Positions 20,974 through 31,719 of a stretch of 64,000 bases of DNA are shown in pieces. The position numbers were made by a program, and so were the translations under genes. The DNA comes from Ephemerocybe angulata. Taxonomy: Eukaryota > Basidiomycota > Agaricomycetes > Agaricales > Psathyrellaceae. The DNA is taken from contig JAACJK010000004.1 in assembly GCA_013368325.1 (NCBI GenBank), forward strand, positions 372,001-436,000. The letters are read 5' to 3'. Under the pieces are notes generated by a model. That model was not told where the DNA came from, did not search any database, and saw nothing but the letters and a program-made list of their open reading frames with translations. Positions within the stretch are counted from its first letter, which is position 1; every line of letters starts with the position of its first letter.

Positions 20974-23900
20974 TCAATGACGACGCCAACTGTGAGGGCG
21001 AGCCCGAGGGCTCTCATTTGAGAAAGACGGCGACCTGTCGTGGCGGTGCCGACGAGGGGGAGAGGGAGACCGGCGGCGGCGGGAGTAAGACCGGCGGCGC
21101 GAGTAAGACCGGCGGCGGGAGTAAGACCGACGACGACTCCGTCCCCCGTATGCTCGAGACCCCGATGGAGAGCGGCCCCGCGACACACTCGGAGAGCGCG
21201 AACGATCCCGAACAGATCGATCCCGAGAAAAGTCCCGATGACCCTGTCGTCCTCTGGAAGACTCTCGAGCCCGAGTATTGTTGGTGACGTTGGCGACAGG
21301 AGGGCGTACAGGAGGAACAGGTTGAGACGGGACCTTCTTGGCAGGAGGGGCGACGTTGGAGTGGCCTTTCTTTGCGGGGGGAACAGGATGAAGGGGGGCA
21401 TTCTTAGCGGTAGGGGCTTCTCGAGTGACGTTGGCGTCGGAAGACACAGGCGGACGTCTGACGTTGGCGTTGGCAGACACAGGGGGACGAACCGGAGGCG
21501 GCACAGGACCGGCTCGGGGGCGAGGGCGAACCGAAGGTCGTTGGACAAGACCGGGCATTGACAACCCTCCCTTGAGGACATTGGTGAGAGGCTTCTTCGA
21601 CGATCCTTCTAAGAACTTGGGCAATGGCTTGTCACCGAGAGATCCACCATTCCCATCCTCATTCCCATCCTCGGCATCCCCAACTGGCTTCCTCGCATAC
21701 GCACGAACACTCTCCTTGATCGCCATTCGCGCCTCAGCTCGTAGAAGAGGGGCGGCAGTGCTGCCGGCGTCGTTACTCGCTGCCCAACGGCTGGCGAGCT
21801 CCTCCACAACTGGAGGGCAATCGCGCACCCGGACAAGTACAGACTCGTTACCGAACCGCGAGATACCGTGCACCAACCCGATGTCCATATAGGCCACATC
21901 GTTTCGGGAGATAGCTAACGTTTCTGCGAAAGTAATTTCAGTAATTACAGTTGCCAGCAAATGAAGCATAACATACCTTTGTCCCACAATTCAAAGTAAG
22001 GGATACTAGACTTATCCGAATCAGGGTTCTTCCACCCTTGGTACAGCTCCGTGACGAAACGGAGGCTGAGCTTGTTGACTTCGAAGCCCTCCGTTCCCGG
22101 GGCAGCAATTTCGGTGGGCCAATCGCGAAGGCAAACATGATACTGCTCGCAGAGGCACAGGATCCTCTTCCAGAAGTTCTTGAAGTTCGCGACATCCACC
22201 AGTATACCTGAGATACAAAGCAATCAGAAAGGAGAACAATGGCACTGTAGCAACGGAGATACTCACAGAATAGAACTTGCCACATCAATCTCACATTACG
22301 ACGATAATGGTCCTTCTTCGATTCGCCGTGCTTCTGTACCCAGTCCTCGCCATGAGGGAAGGTGGCCGCGAAAAGTCTGTAATCCCGCCCACCGATCCCG
22401 TCTTCTACGCCGGTACGAGGCTTCTTCTTCATCGCAGGTCGATATGGGGGAGGGGCCTGGGGATTGTGGGACGATGAAAGATCTTCATCCTCTTCACCCT
22501 CATTCCTCGAGCCCAGCGATGATGAAGCAACCGTCCCCGCGAAGATCCTATCGAGCGAGACGTCATTCGGCTCCAGGAGTCCCATGTCGAATGCCCTACA
22601 AGTACGTCAATCAGAATATGGCTACGAAGAAGCTATAAAAGAATAAAACTTACTGCAGGGCAGTGATATACCGCTCAAGTAGATTACGGACAGAGACCTC
22701 CTGATTCTCCACGATGGAACGCACGGTATCCGAAGACGCGAAAACTGAAGACAGCTGGCGAGCCGCGGGGTCCCGAGACGTGAGGATGCATGTCAGGTCG
22801 ACGTCGGTGCAGTTCCCAACACTATGGGTCTGTGACAAGGAAATCAGTCATATGGTTCGTTCAGAGCGCGATGGTACTCACAAGATCCACCAATTGGCCC
22901 GACAACTTCTTCATGTCGCGAACGGCCACAGTCGACAAACTACAAGGTTCGTCTATGACGATCCCCCGATCCAACAGTTCCTGCTCCCAGATGTCAACGT
23001 TGTCGTCGATCTCTTGCTTCGACATCAGCCTGTATTGAGCACCAGCCCACTGGGCGAAACCAGGACCCCGAGGAACTAGGAAAAGGGATGTGTTAGTGCA
23101 TTGATCGAGCATCAGGAATGAGTAATGGAAAACGTACACTTCGGCGTATCGTCCTGCTCAGCCAGCCACTTCTGATAAATGTTAAACGGGCTGACGTCCC
23201 TAGCCAGCCCGATATGAAAACCCGCCGCCTCCAAAAGCTGTCGAGAGGTACAGGTGTGTTTCTCAGCGAGCCGATGCACCGTCCCCATCAGGCCGCGGAG
23301 TTCTTCTTTGTCGGCGTCAGCGAGCGTCAACCGTTTGAACTTGGGAGCGGATGCGGTCTTGGGTTCATCCTCATCGCGCTGTTCATCCTCATCGCGCTGC
23401 TCATCCTCCTCACCACCGTCAGCGTCCATCTCAGACTCCTCCTCATCGCGCGGCTCATCCTCAGCACCATCCTCGTCCATCCCGCCATCCTCGTCCCTCT
23501 CCCCGTCCTCGTACATATCGCCGTACTCGTCCACCACACCGTACTCCTGCTGGTCGTTGCCAGGAGGAGGGGTGGGACTGCGAGGTGCACGACCTTTCCC
23601 CTTGTCCACTCGGATGGGCGCCTCTTCCTCCTCTCCGTCTTCTTGAGGACCTTGAGCGACGTTGAGCGATGGAGGGGGAGGAATGGCTGGAACTCGGCTG
23701 GAACGGCGGTCACGACGCTTCCGACGTGGAGGGCGTTCCGTTTCATCGCCGGACTCGTCACCATCGGGAGGTGGGCTGTTGCTTGCCGAGGCACGACGCT
23801 TCCCCCTTCGACTGTCGGCGCGGGCGCCTGGGACGTTGACCGATCTTGTCTTGTTAAGTCGAACGTCGCGAACAAGCTCGTCGTCGTCACCATTCCCGTC

Positions 23901-25917
23901 GCCTTCATCCTCTGAAGATTCGTCCGAAGGACCATGCATCTCGAAGTCCTCGTCACGATGGTCGCTGGCATCGCTCTCGGAAACTTCCCCCTTTGCCAAA
24001 GCACCGGCCAGTCCCGCGGTGCTGTGCGCCTCAAAGTCGGCGAGGTATCCTGGCAGGCGGCTGGCGCGGCTGGGCCTGCCAGATGCACGAGGAGAAGCTG
24101 CGGCAGGAGGGTTTCTGGCAGATATCGACAACCGTGAACTAGTCGGGGGACGACTTCTGGATGTGGACGTGGAGGGAACGACTTTGGATTGGGCGATGGA
24201 GTTGGCAGGGAGAGGTGTTCTCGGCGTAGAAGAAGGAGGAGGGGACTTGGGGATTGAAGGGACCTCGCTTTCTTTCTGCTTAGCATCTCGAACTTCGATG
24301 AGCCTCGTTATGGCGGCATTCCAGTCTTGATACACGTCCTTTTTGACCTTCGGAAGGGGGATGGACCCCCACTCTGGAACCCAGCCCATGGGAAGGTGCT
24401 CCCAACGCTGAGTCTTGGAGTTCCAGAACGTCGTGACCCGGAGAAGCCATTCATGGTCGCACATGAAGTGGTAGTCGCGGGGCATGTGAATCAAACGAAC
24501 CCAGTGGCTCGCGTGAATGAGTCTCATACCGGGGGCAGGACGACCGTACTGGACCCAGTAGTACCCATCATCCGGCGACTCCTTCAACTGACAAGGACCA
24601 TACGCATGGATTGAGTTCGGCGGGCACTCGGGAGGGTCAGGAGGCGGGACCACAGCCGGTCGAATTGGCTTCGGCTTCGGCTTCGGCTTCGACGCCATGT
24701 TCGCGGGGACTTCGACCTGAGGTGCAGCGAGGTCCTGGGGGGTGGCATCACTGTCTCGAACAGGCGCTGAGCTAGTGTAATGCAATTGTTAATACATAGG
24801 TCACAGTAAAGGATATGCCAAGGCGAACGTACCTTCCGGATGGTGTAGCGTTCCGAAGAGCTTTGACCCCTCGAACTGGCGCAGAGCTAAACAAGCGACA
24901 TGTTAATAAGCGGCAGGAAGAACAGAGAAGTACGATGGACGTACCTAACCTCCCGCTGAATGGCGTCTGGATCTTGGAAGGGTTGAGTTAGACGTCGGAG
25001 GTCTTGGGTGACATTGGATGCCTTTCGAATGAGGGTGGCGATGGCCGGATTAGTCGCTGTCGCCGTATCGGGAACACGACGGGGCGAGGGCAGTCCAATG
25101 CCGAAGGGGATCAGAGAAAGGTTTGGCGTCCGTTGGGGAGTCCGTTGAGGAGTGAAGAGATCATCGCTGCTTTCGGTAGCTCCGCGACGAGCAGGCGGGA
25201 CCCGATTGTCGGGCGTGAAGAGGCTACGAAGAGGAGGTCAGTGTTAAAGTTCTATCGGAGAATATGAGATGTAGACGAACCTTTCTATGGGAGGGATGGG
25301 TGGGGATGATCCTTCGCTGTTACGCCCAGACTCCTCGTCGCCGATATGAGGTAGATCATGGCTAGAGAGAGTCAGCACACTGTCGGAAACGAGGCGATAG
25401 AGACGTACCTTTCAGTGGGGGGTGGAGAAGACTGTGGCTCAGGTTCCCCAACGCTTCCTCCACGAGAATGGTCGGAGACACCGCCATGATCAGATCCCTC
25501 TCCGTCAGCATGGGGGGCTGGGGCTGGGTCGGCTGGAGGAGGATCGGCGGCTGGGGCAGGGACGGCAGGAGGGCCAGGAGAGCTACACGGAACGATGGTG
25601 AGTGGACTGATCAAGAAACATTGAAATGAATCCCAGAGCGACCAAAGAGTCAAGCTCGGGCGAATCAGCGTTCAGTGACCAAAGAGTCAAACTGAAAACT
25701 AGGCGACCAAAGAGTCAAGCCTAGCGCGCTGAAGGAAGGGTGGAGGCGGGGGTATTGGGGGGAGGAGACTTACTATGGGGGTGGGGGCGAAGGGGTAGGA
25801 GGAGGGCCGGCAGGAGGACGGCCGCGTCCGCGACCGCGTCCACGTCCACGTCCACGGGGCTTTGGATCGGTCGCATCAGCCTACGGTGACAGAGATGACA
25901 ACGAAGTCACATACCAT
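20974..25917 (-). CDS. KDZ-element cargo gene A: 1403-aa protein of unknown function
   Basis: A twelve-exon model: 25915-25917, 25774-25880, 25409-25582, 25281-25361, 24945-25223, 24833-24886, 23138-24771, 22882-23075, 22654-22829, 22267-22595, 21977-22207 and 20974-21923. Every junction keeps phase and the sum is exactly 1404 codons. The N-terminus is MADATDPKPRGRGRG. The next 400 residues are Pro/Ser-rich. A folded core follows (ECPPNSIHAYGPCQLKE, then Trp/His/Cys-rich to PEWGSIPLPKVKK). Then come an acidic/basic disordered region, a helical part with SLDRIFAGT and FKNFWKRILCLCEQYHVC, and an RS-type tail (RRRSYSRRRSYSRRR). I recognise no catalytic domain. The first intron would be only 34 nt, so the exact start is the weakest point. 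Position suggests a transposition accessory protein. Confidence 0.7.
25635..25720. repeat. Three GACCAAAGAGTCAAG words in a cargo-gene intron
   Basis: Three near-identical copies of CGACCAAAGAGTCAAG lie within 85 bp, inside intron 25583-25773 of cargo gene A. The same word, in either orientation, recurs nine more times between 28.07 and 28.83 kb. No copies were noticed outside the element. Confidence 0.8.
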
Positions 25918-26722
25918 TAATACAACTAACAAACGCTGGCGAAGAAAAGAGGTCGAGATCGGAAAAGAAACCGATGGAAGAGACGAGAAGAGACGGAGAG
26001 ACGACCTCTTAAATCGCGGCAAATTTCCGCTGAATAATCAGCCCCCAAGCTGTTATTGCCAAGGCACCCCAGGACACCCCCGTTCTCCCCTGGCGAATAC
26101 GAAGGCCAGTTTCGAGGGTGCACAGCGGATCAAACATTGCATAGGTACTGTGTGGTGGTAAGTTAGCCGACGCGCCAAAACGATAGCCCAAACGGTGACA
26201 TACGATGCGGAGCCCGCCTTGACTTCATCCCTCCACCCTACTTTCGCAGTCCACAGCCCCAGAATTTGAGCAAGAGAAAGGGAGAGGATTGCCGTGTTGC
26301 TGTACGTGGTGGACGTGGTGGAAGGAAGGTAAGTTGAAGATCAGGTGTCAAAGCGTTCAGGTGCCCAGCCTGATTGCCGAATGCCGAAGCTGCCGATCCT
26401 GCCGAAGGCGGATCAGTCCTATTGGGGACGCAGGCTTGGAGCCCAAAGACGCAAAGTCATCCTGGCCAAGGTATTTCTGCATATCAGGATGAATCTATAC
26501 GTATTCAGCCTAATGTGTAGCAGTTCTGTTTTTCAGACCAGACCTGATGTCCCCTGACGTCCCCCCGCCCTACCTTCGATAGGTTCAAGTCGGCGCTTAT
26601 CTCGAATGGGTTATAGGCGCTGACCTCCACCGGTCAGAGCTCAAGAACTTGTGGGAGAGGATCGCTATGCGTTCTGGGGTTCATCAATACAAATTAGTCA
26701 ATGCAAAATTGTCATTAAGTAG
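25918..26722. other. Intergenic inside the KDZ element
   Basis: Sequence between cargo genes A and B. Plus-strand splice-like signals occur near 26330-26530 but no protein can be assembled. Treated as the 5' flank of gene A and 3' flank of gene B. Confidence 0.4.
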
Positions 26723-27423
26723 TTAATTACGCTGGAATTTCAATGCTCCCCGCCGGAAGTCCTCTACAAGTTGACCAGGTCCGATCATCGCCTCACCGGA
26801 CAGCTCAAGCACCTCGCTGAGGCCTGCGGCAACCCGAGCTTTCAGAGGTTCCCATAGGCGCCAGGAAGGACCGTAGCAGTCGAGATTCAATGCAAGGCTT
26901 TGACACTCATGGACAGTTTCGGACAACTTCGTGAACTTCTCCTCCTCCCTATCAAACACCGCCGCTGCTGCGTGAAGGTCGGTCTCCTGGAGCGCGGCGA
27001 AGCGTTCGCATAAGGAACGAAGGTAGTCGTAGAGACCCTTGTGCCCGAATGCCCTGGCGATACGATTTTCGACTTGTGGCAGCCGATCGGCGAGTATCTC
27101 AAGGTCGGTCCGAGGGGGCCTGCACCAGCCATTGAGTTCGACTGAGAGAGCTGATCACATACAACGTACCTCTCTACTGGGGTGGCCTTCAATTCCACGG
27201 TCTCCTTCTGTTGTTTCTCACCACCCGACGCCCTCGTCCTTCTGCTACGTCGCTTTCTCTTATTGATTTGTTCCTTGTGACTGTGAAAGCGCATATGTTA
27301 GTGAAACGGTGAGGCAGAGCGCTTCAATTGTGCGTACCGGTCGTAGTACCGCTGAGCCTTAGCACAATCTGCTGCTTTTTTCTGCTCATCGGTGTGGTAG
27401 AGCTTCGGTCTCCCAGGCGGCAT
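26723..27423 (-). CDS. KDZ-element cargo gene B: 197-aa basic/helical protein
   Basis: Three exons (27338-27423, 27170-27280, 26723-27119) give 197 aa with consistent phases. The N-terminus MPPGRPKLYHTDEQKKAA followed by a run of Lys/Arg (HKEQINKRKRRSRRTRA) matches a short basic module seen at the start of many Agaricomycete proteins, probably nucleic-acid binding (from memory, not searched). The remaining 130 residues are predicted helical (LEILADRLPQVENRIARAF, then coiled-coil-like VFDREEEKFTKLSETVHECQ). The upstream 200 bp plus part of exon 1 are duplicated at 27590-27770. A DNA-binding accessory role in transposition is plausible but inferred. Confidence 0.7.
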
Positions 27424-27775
27424 GGTGGACGAAGAGGTCGAAGTGAGCTGTTTGATGGAGACGTTAATAACTGGGTCATGTTGGGGCCGCGGTCTAACTT
27501 TTATTCCCCCCTGCGGTCCCCTGAGGTCCTCTCGCTCCCTGAATGGGCTCGTTCGAAAGCGATGATTAACCTGAATATAGCTATGTAAATTTTCTGCTCA
27601 GCGGTGTGGTAGAGCTTCGGTGTCCCAGGCGGCATCAGGTCGAATTGAGTTGCTTGATGCGAAATGTTAATTAGATCATGGTCATGTTCTGGCAGCGGTC
27701 TTACTTTTATTTCCTCTAGCTCCCTGAGTAGGCTCGTTCGAAAGCGACAATCCACCTGAATATGACCATGTGAGT
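27385..27775 (-). repeat. Partial tandem duplication of gene B promoter and first codons
   Basis: 27385-27590 and 27590-27775 are diverged direct repeats of about 190 bp. The second contains a decayed copy of the first coding block (MPPGTPKLYHTAEQK) without the downstream exons, so it is a broken gene start rather than a second gene. Confidence 0.7.
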
Positions 27776-28882
27776 TTTATGTCGGCGAAATGAGTTTGTG
27801 GCCTACCGTCGGACCGACAACATTACGGCGCAGACGGAGCGCCTGATCAGGTCGTATTGTCCACAATCGTGCGAGGCCGGGGCCTTAGAGAGGGGGTTGA
27901 GGCTGAGTCAATAAGGATTATGAGGAGGGATGGAAAAGGGGTGGTATCGCCTCACGGACGTGTCATCTGTTGAGGGTAGGGTCAGATAATGTTCGTCATG
28001 GGCGCCTATTTAGGTTTATCACCGCATGCTGACTGGTGTCCACAACGACGAGATCGGTTCACAGGTCAGAGACATTGGCGACAAAAGAGTCAAGCCAGTC
28101 CAGATAGCCGACCAACGAGTCAAGGCTAATGGCATACCACAGCAAGCGACCAAGGAGTCAAGCAGCTGCCACCAGAAGAGAGAACACGAAGAGAGAGCAC
28201 GATGGGTCTAGAGGAGGTAGATGATGGGACTTACGGACAGCACTGAAACATAATCCAAGTGTAGCTAGTCTTGAACTAGTGGGACCTGCAGTTGGGCGCG
28301 GAGTGGGGGGACTGGCATGAGTTGAAGCCAAGCCCCTGTATCGCGAACCGGCCGCACGTGCCGCGTCAAATCACCCGTGGGACTTTTACCTTTTACCACT
28401 GTCGCGGTCGCGTCTCGAGCCTTCCATCCTACTACAACATCGACCCCGGACTCCTTTTCAGGTGAGTAACGTTCATAGCCCCTTCCTACTTCTTCACATA
28501 CGCCGGGTAACTTGACTCTTTGGTCGTTACCCTCGGACTTGACTCTTTGGTCGTCCGACGTATGAAGGACAGCTTGACTCGTTGGTCGCGTCCTAGTACC
28601 TCTTGAAGATAATGTGTGACGTGAACTGACTCGAGTTGTAGCCGTCTCGAGCCTTCCATCCTACTAGAACATCGACCCCGGACTCCTTTTCCAGGTGAGC
28701 AACGTTCATGACCTCTTCCTACTTCCCCACATACGCTGGGTAACTTGACTCTTTGGTCGTTACCCTCGGACTTGACTCTTTGGTCGTCCGACGTATGAAG
28801 GACAGCTTGACTCGTTGGTCGCTGTCCTAGTACTTCTTCAAGAGACTTAATGCGTGAACTGACTCGAGTGTAGCCGTTCACT
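27776..28882. other. Central divergent promoter region of the KDZ element
   Basis: About 1.1 kb without a gene lies between the leftward gene pair (A, B) and the rightward pair (C, transposase). It contains nine copies of the CTTGACTCTTTGGTCG-like word (three near 28.07-28.16 kb in one orientation, six at 28.50-28.83 kb in the other) and a 232-bp tandem duplication. It probably includes the start region of gene C. Confidence 0.55.
28410..28876. repeat. 232-bp tandem duplication upstream of cargo gene C
   Basis: Unit 1 (28410-28641) and unit 2 (28642-28876) share almost all bases, from CTCGAGCCTTCCATCCTACT to CTGACTCGAGT near the end of each unit. Each unit contains three of the CTTGACTCTTTGGTCG-like words at the same spacing. 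Confidence 0.85.
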
Positions 28883-31414
28883 ATGTCCCAACCCTCCTCC
28901 GAAACGACCGCTCCCCAGATGTCTGCTAAAGCATCGGTACAAAAAGAGCCGGCCTCGATCCCAATGCGCTATGGCCCCTTCCCCCTACACTCGAGCTCGA
29001 TTGAGCAACATCCAACAATATCGTTTCCTCCATCCTCAAAACCCGATGCACTCGATCCCAGTATGTTTGACTTTCTCTCCTCTCCCGTGTCATTCTGAGA
29101 AGATATTACAGGTACCTACCGGGCTACAGACGCTCTTTCTTACTTCGTTACCACCATCCCCGTCCGGGCTGACGAAGTGTTGGACGACAACGGTCCTCGA
29201 CTCTCCGTCCCGGAAGATGCAGTCTGGGCAATCTCCAGCCCCAATGTACCATTCATCGTCTTCCCCCCCACCGGCATACGCGACGCCCACGCCTTTGCAG
29301 ACGGGTGCTACGGATACGACGACCGTGCACGTTACCCACAATACGCGACTTCGAAGTTCGAGTACATCGCTTGCTCGCCTCGCCGCAACGCCGAGAACGA
29401 TCTCCTCTTCAAGAGGATCGGACGCGAGGACTGTCCCACCATCCCTACCGCCATTAACAAGGAAATCCGGATCCTGCGCCCATCCCTTGTCGCAGAGTTC
29501 AAACGGTTTCAAGACAAGTACTACCAACAAGTCATCCAGCTCCTGAAACGAGGACAGTACAGTCTCCCCGCCCTTCTCGTCACCCACATGTGCCAAACGC
29601 TGGAGCGTCTAGGGTTGGGGATGACCTTCCGCTCGATTGTTCAAAATGTCGCCGAGTTTCAGCGCACCTGTTTAGACATCGACGCCTTCATAGCCTATAT
29701 CACCAAGTTCGCCCCTCGAGCCCACACCCTCCCAGAAACAGGCCTCCTCATCCACTATCCAGTCGACAACACTATAATGGGTGCCTTCACACACGACGTC
29801 GGCGAGGCGCAGCGGTTGCATCATATGGGGATCCCGGTCTGGCTTGTCAGACCAACATGCGATATCACCCCCGACATGACCGTCCACCCAAATGCCAAGG
29901 TTCTCAAGATCCAAGACACCATCAACGCTGGCGACTCACCGATCGTCACTGACGAGTTCTACGCCGAGGAGATGGGCCAGAGGACGATCTACCCGTTCCC
30001 TCGACTTTATAGGGGCCTCCCTGGCACTCCTCTCCAGGAGGCTCTCCAGCGGGTAGGGTGCCGAGTGGCCGGCCGTCATGTTGTGTCGACTATGGGTGCT
30101 TCATCTCAGGCCCAGGAGGAGAACGACGGTTACCGACACATCCGCTCCGTCGAGCTCATGCCTTGTGAGTCGCTTACATTTGTTATCTTACTCATTACTA
30201 ACCGCCTCTCTTCAGACGTCGTTTATCAACTCCCATCGGGGCCGGGTACTTCGACTGTGCCTTCAGTCATCGAGCCAAAACCCGTCCTTTCGTTGAGTGG
30301 GGCCCCGACATCGCTCGCCGGGCTCCCCGAGATACCTTCATGGAAAGATGCTCTGTCTAAGCTGCCTCTCAAGCAAGGTTCGCCCAAAAGCACCACTCTC
30401 GCCGGCTCCGTCGCCCCGTCCCCGTACATCTTCAAGAAGTCTGGAGGGAACACGAAGCTCTACGCAGGCGGCTGGCTATCGTGCAAAGCTGCTCACATAG
30501 CAAATCTGCTAGACGATTCGTTCAGCGCCGAGTCTTTCCCTAATCGTCAGGAGTGGAGGAATTTCTTGAACAACCTCCGCTACCACTTCGACGGGCTCAT
30601 CCCCCCTTGCGCGATATCATCTACGACAACTGCACCATCGTCTTCGACAGCGTCCGCGACAGCTGGGCCTTCTTCTACGGCTGGTGAGCCCTTGCAAAAG
30701 CGCCGCCGGGTCGAACCGTCCACCTCGACGTCCAGCAAGGCGAACTCTCGGTCTGCGAAGGGTCGGGTCGTCCCAAGGATCCTCGATAATCTACCTTCTC
30801 GTACCACCAGAATCTCAAGGATCGTCTGGCTTGAGAGGCAGATCATTCTTGGGAATCGAGAGAAATTCGAGCGCGAGATGTCCGATGAAACTGTGGACGA
30901 CATCACGTACGAGCTGCACGAATTCAACTTTCGCACCGAGCTCTACATCCTCGATAGGGAGCTGCTCCCCAACGTCTGGAAAACGGCCCCGGATCTGAAG
31001 GTATCCAAACAGGAGAGGGAGACGGCTCGTATGCAAAGGGAGCTGGTACTTCGACGGGTGTTCCCCGCCGTCGATGGCGTTCATGATGGGTTCTTCCTCC
31101 GCGCGATGCCCAACGTCGACAAAGGCCTCGCATCATTGGACTGGCGAGAACGCGGCGTGCACGTACTCGCCCTTCGATGTGTAGTGACCTGCTGGCCCAA
31201 CTGCCCTGACTCGATACGGAAAGGGTCGTGGGAGCTGAAGGAGGGTCGGATCGCGGAGTTGGAGCGCCTCGTCGTTGGCTTTTACTGCGAGACATTTCAG
31301 GCACAGTACGGCCGACCTCCCATCCCTCCTGTCCGTCTTCCTCGCGCTGCTCTTAATCGAACGGGGCCTGCATCTTTCTATGGCTCACTGTTCTCTGGCG
31401 GGCCTGCCGAATGA
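28883..31414 (+). CDS. KDZ-element cargo gene C: 809-aa protein of unknown function
   Basis: Three exons (28883-29060, 29112-30164, 30216-31414) with 51-nt introns give 809 aa. The second intron is a multiple of three but has clear GTGAGT and TTCAG sites. After a short Ser/Pro-rich N-terminus there is a folded block of about 340 residues (TYRATDALSYFVTTIPVRAD, then aromatic-rich CYGYDDRARYPQYATSKFEY, and IGREDCPTIPTAINKEIRIL). It ends near HHMGIPVWLVRPTCDI. A disordered linker and a C-terminal helical block rich in Arg/Glu follow (ISRIVWLERQIILGNREKF). I recall similar hypothetical proteins in mushroom genomes but no named domain. Its codon-level integrity beside an intact transposase suggests it is part of the element. 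Confidence 0.75.
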
Positions 31415-31719
31415 GAAGGTGAGTCGCATTCTTGATTCGGCTCCTCCTCCTCCTGCCCCGATAGACTGACGAGGTTTATAGGGGTTGGTTCTGTTCTTGC
31501 TGTCAGTAGAGTGTTGATTGTCGTCTCCCGCATATCTTTCCGTACGTGAGGACATTCAGATCATTCATATCGCCAAAGATTTTGCTAACATTGCCCCCAG
31601 ATGTTCGTAGTTTAATGTTCTTGCTGCCCAATGTCACGTGTTTCGATAGCGTCCGAGTTTGGTAATTTTTTAGATCGTTGGGGATCGACGATCCATCAGG
31701 GTCTGGTACGTACTATTAC
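31415..31719. other. Spacer between cargo gene C and the transposase
   Basis: About 300 bp with no repeat or gene seen; presumably the 3' end of gene C and the promoter of the transposase gene. Confidence 0.5.

Noticed and set aside
28070..28830. CRISPR-like array suggested by recurring 16-bp words
   Set aside because: Spacing is irregular, the words occur in both orientations, the genome is eukaryotic, and part of the recurrence comes from a 232-bp tandem duplication.
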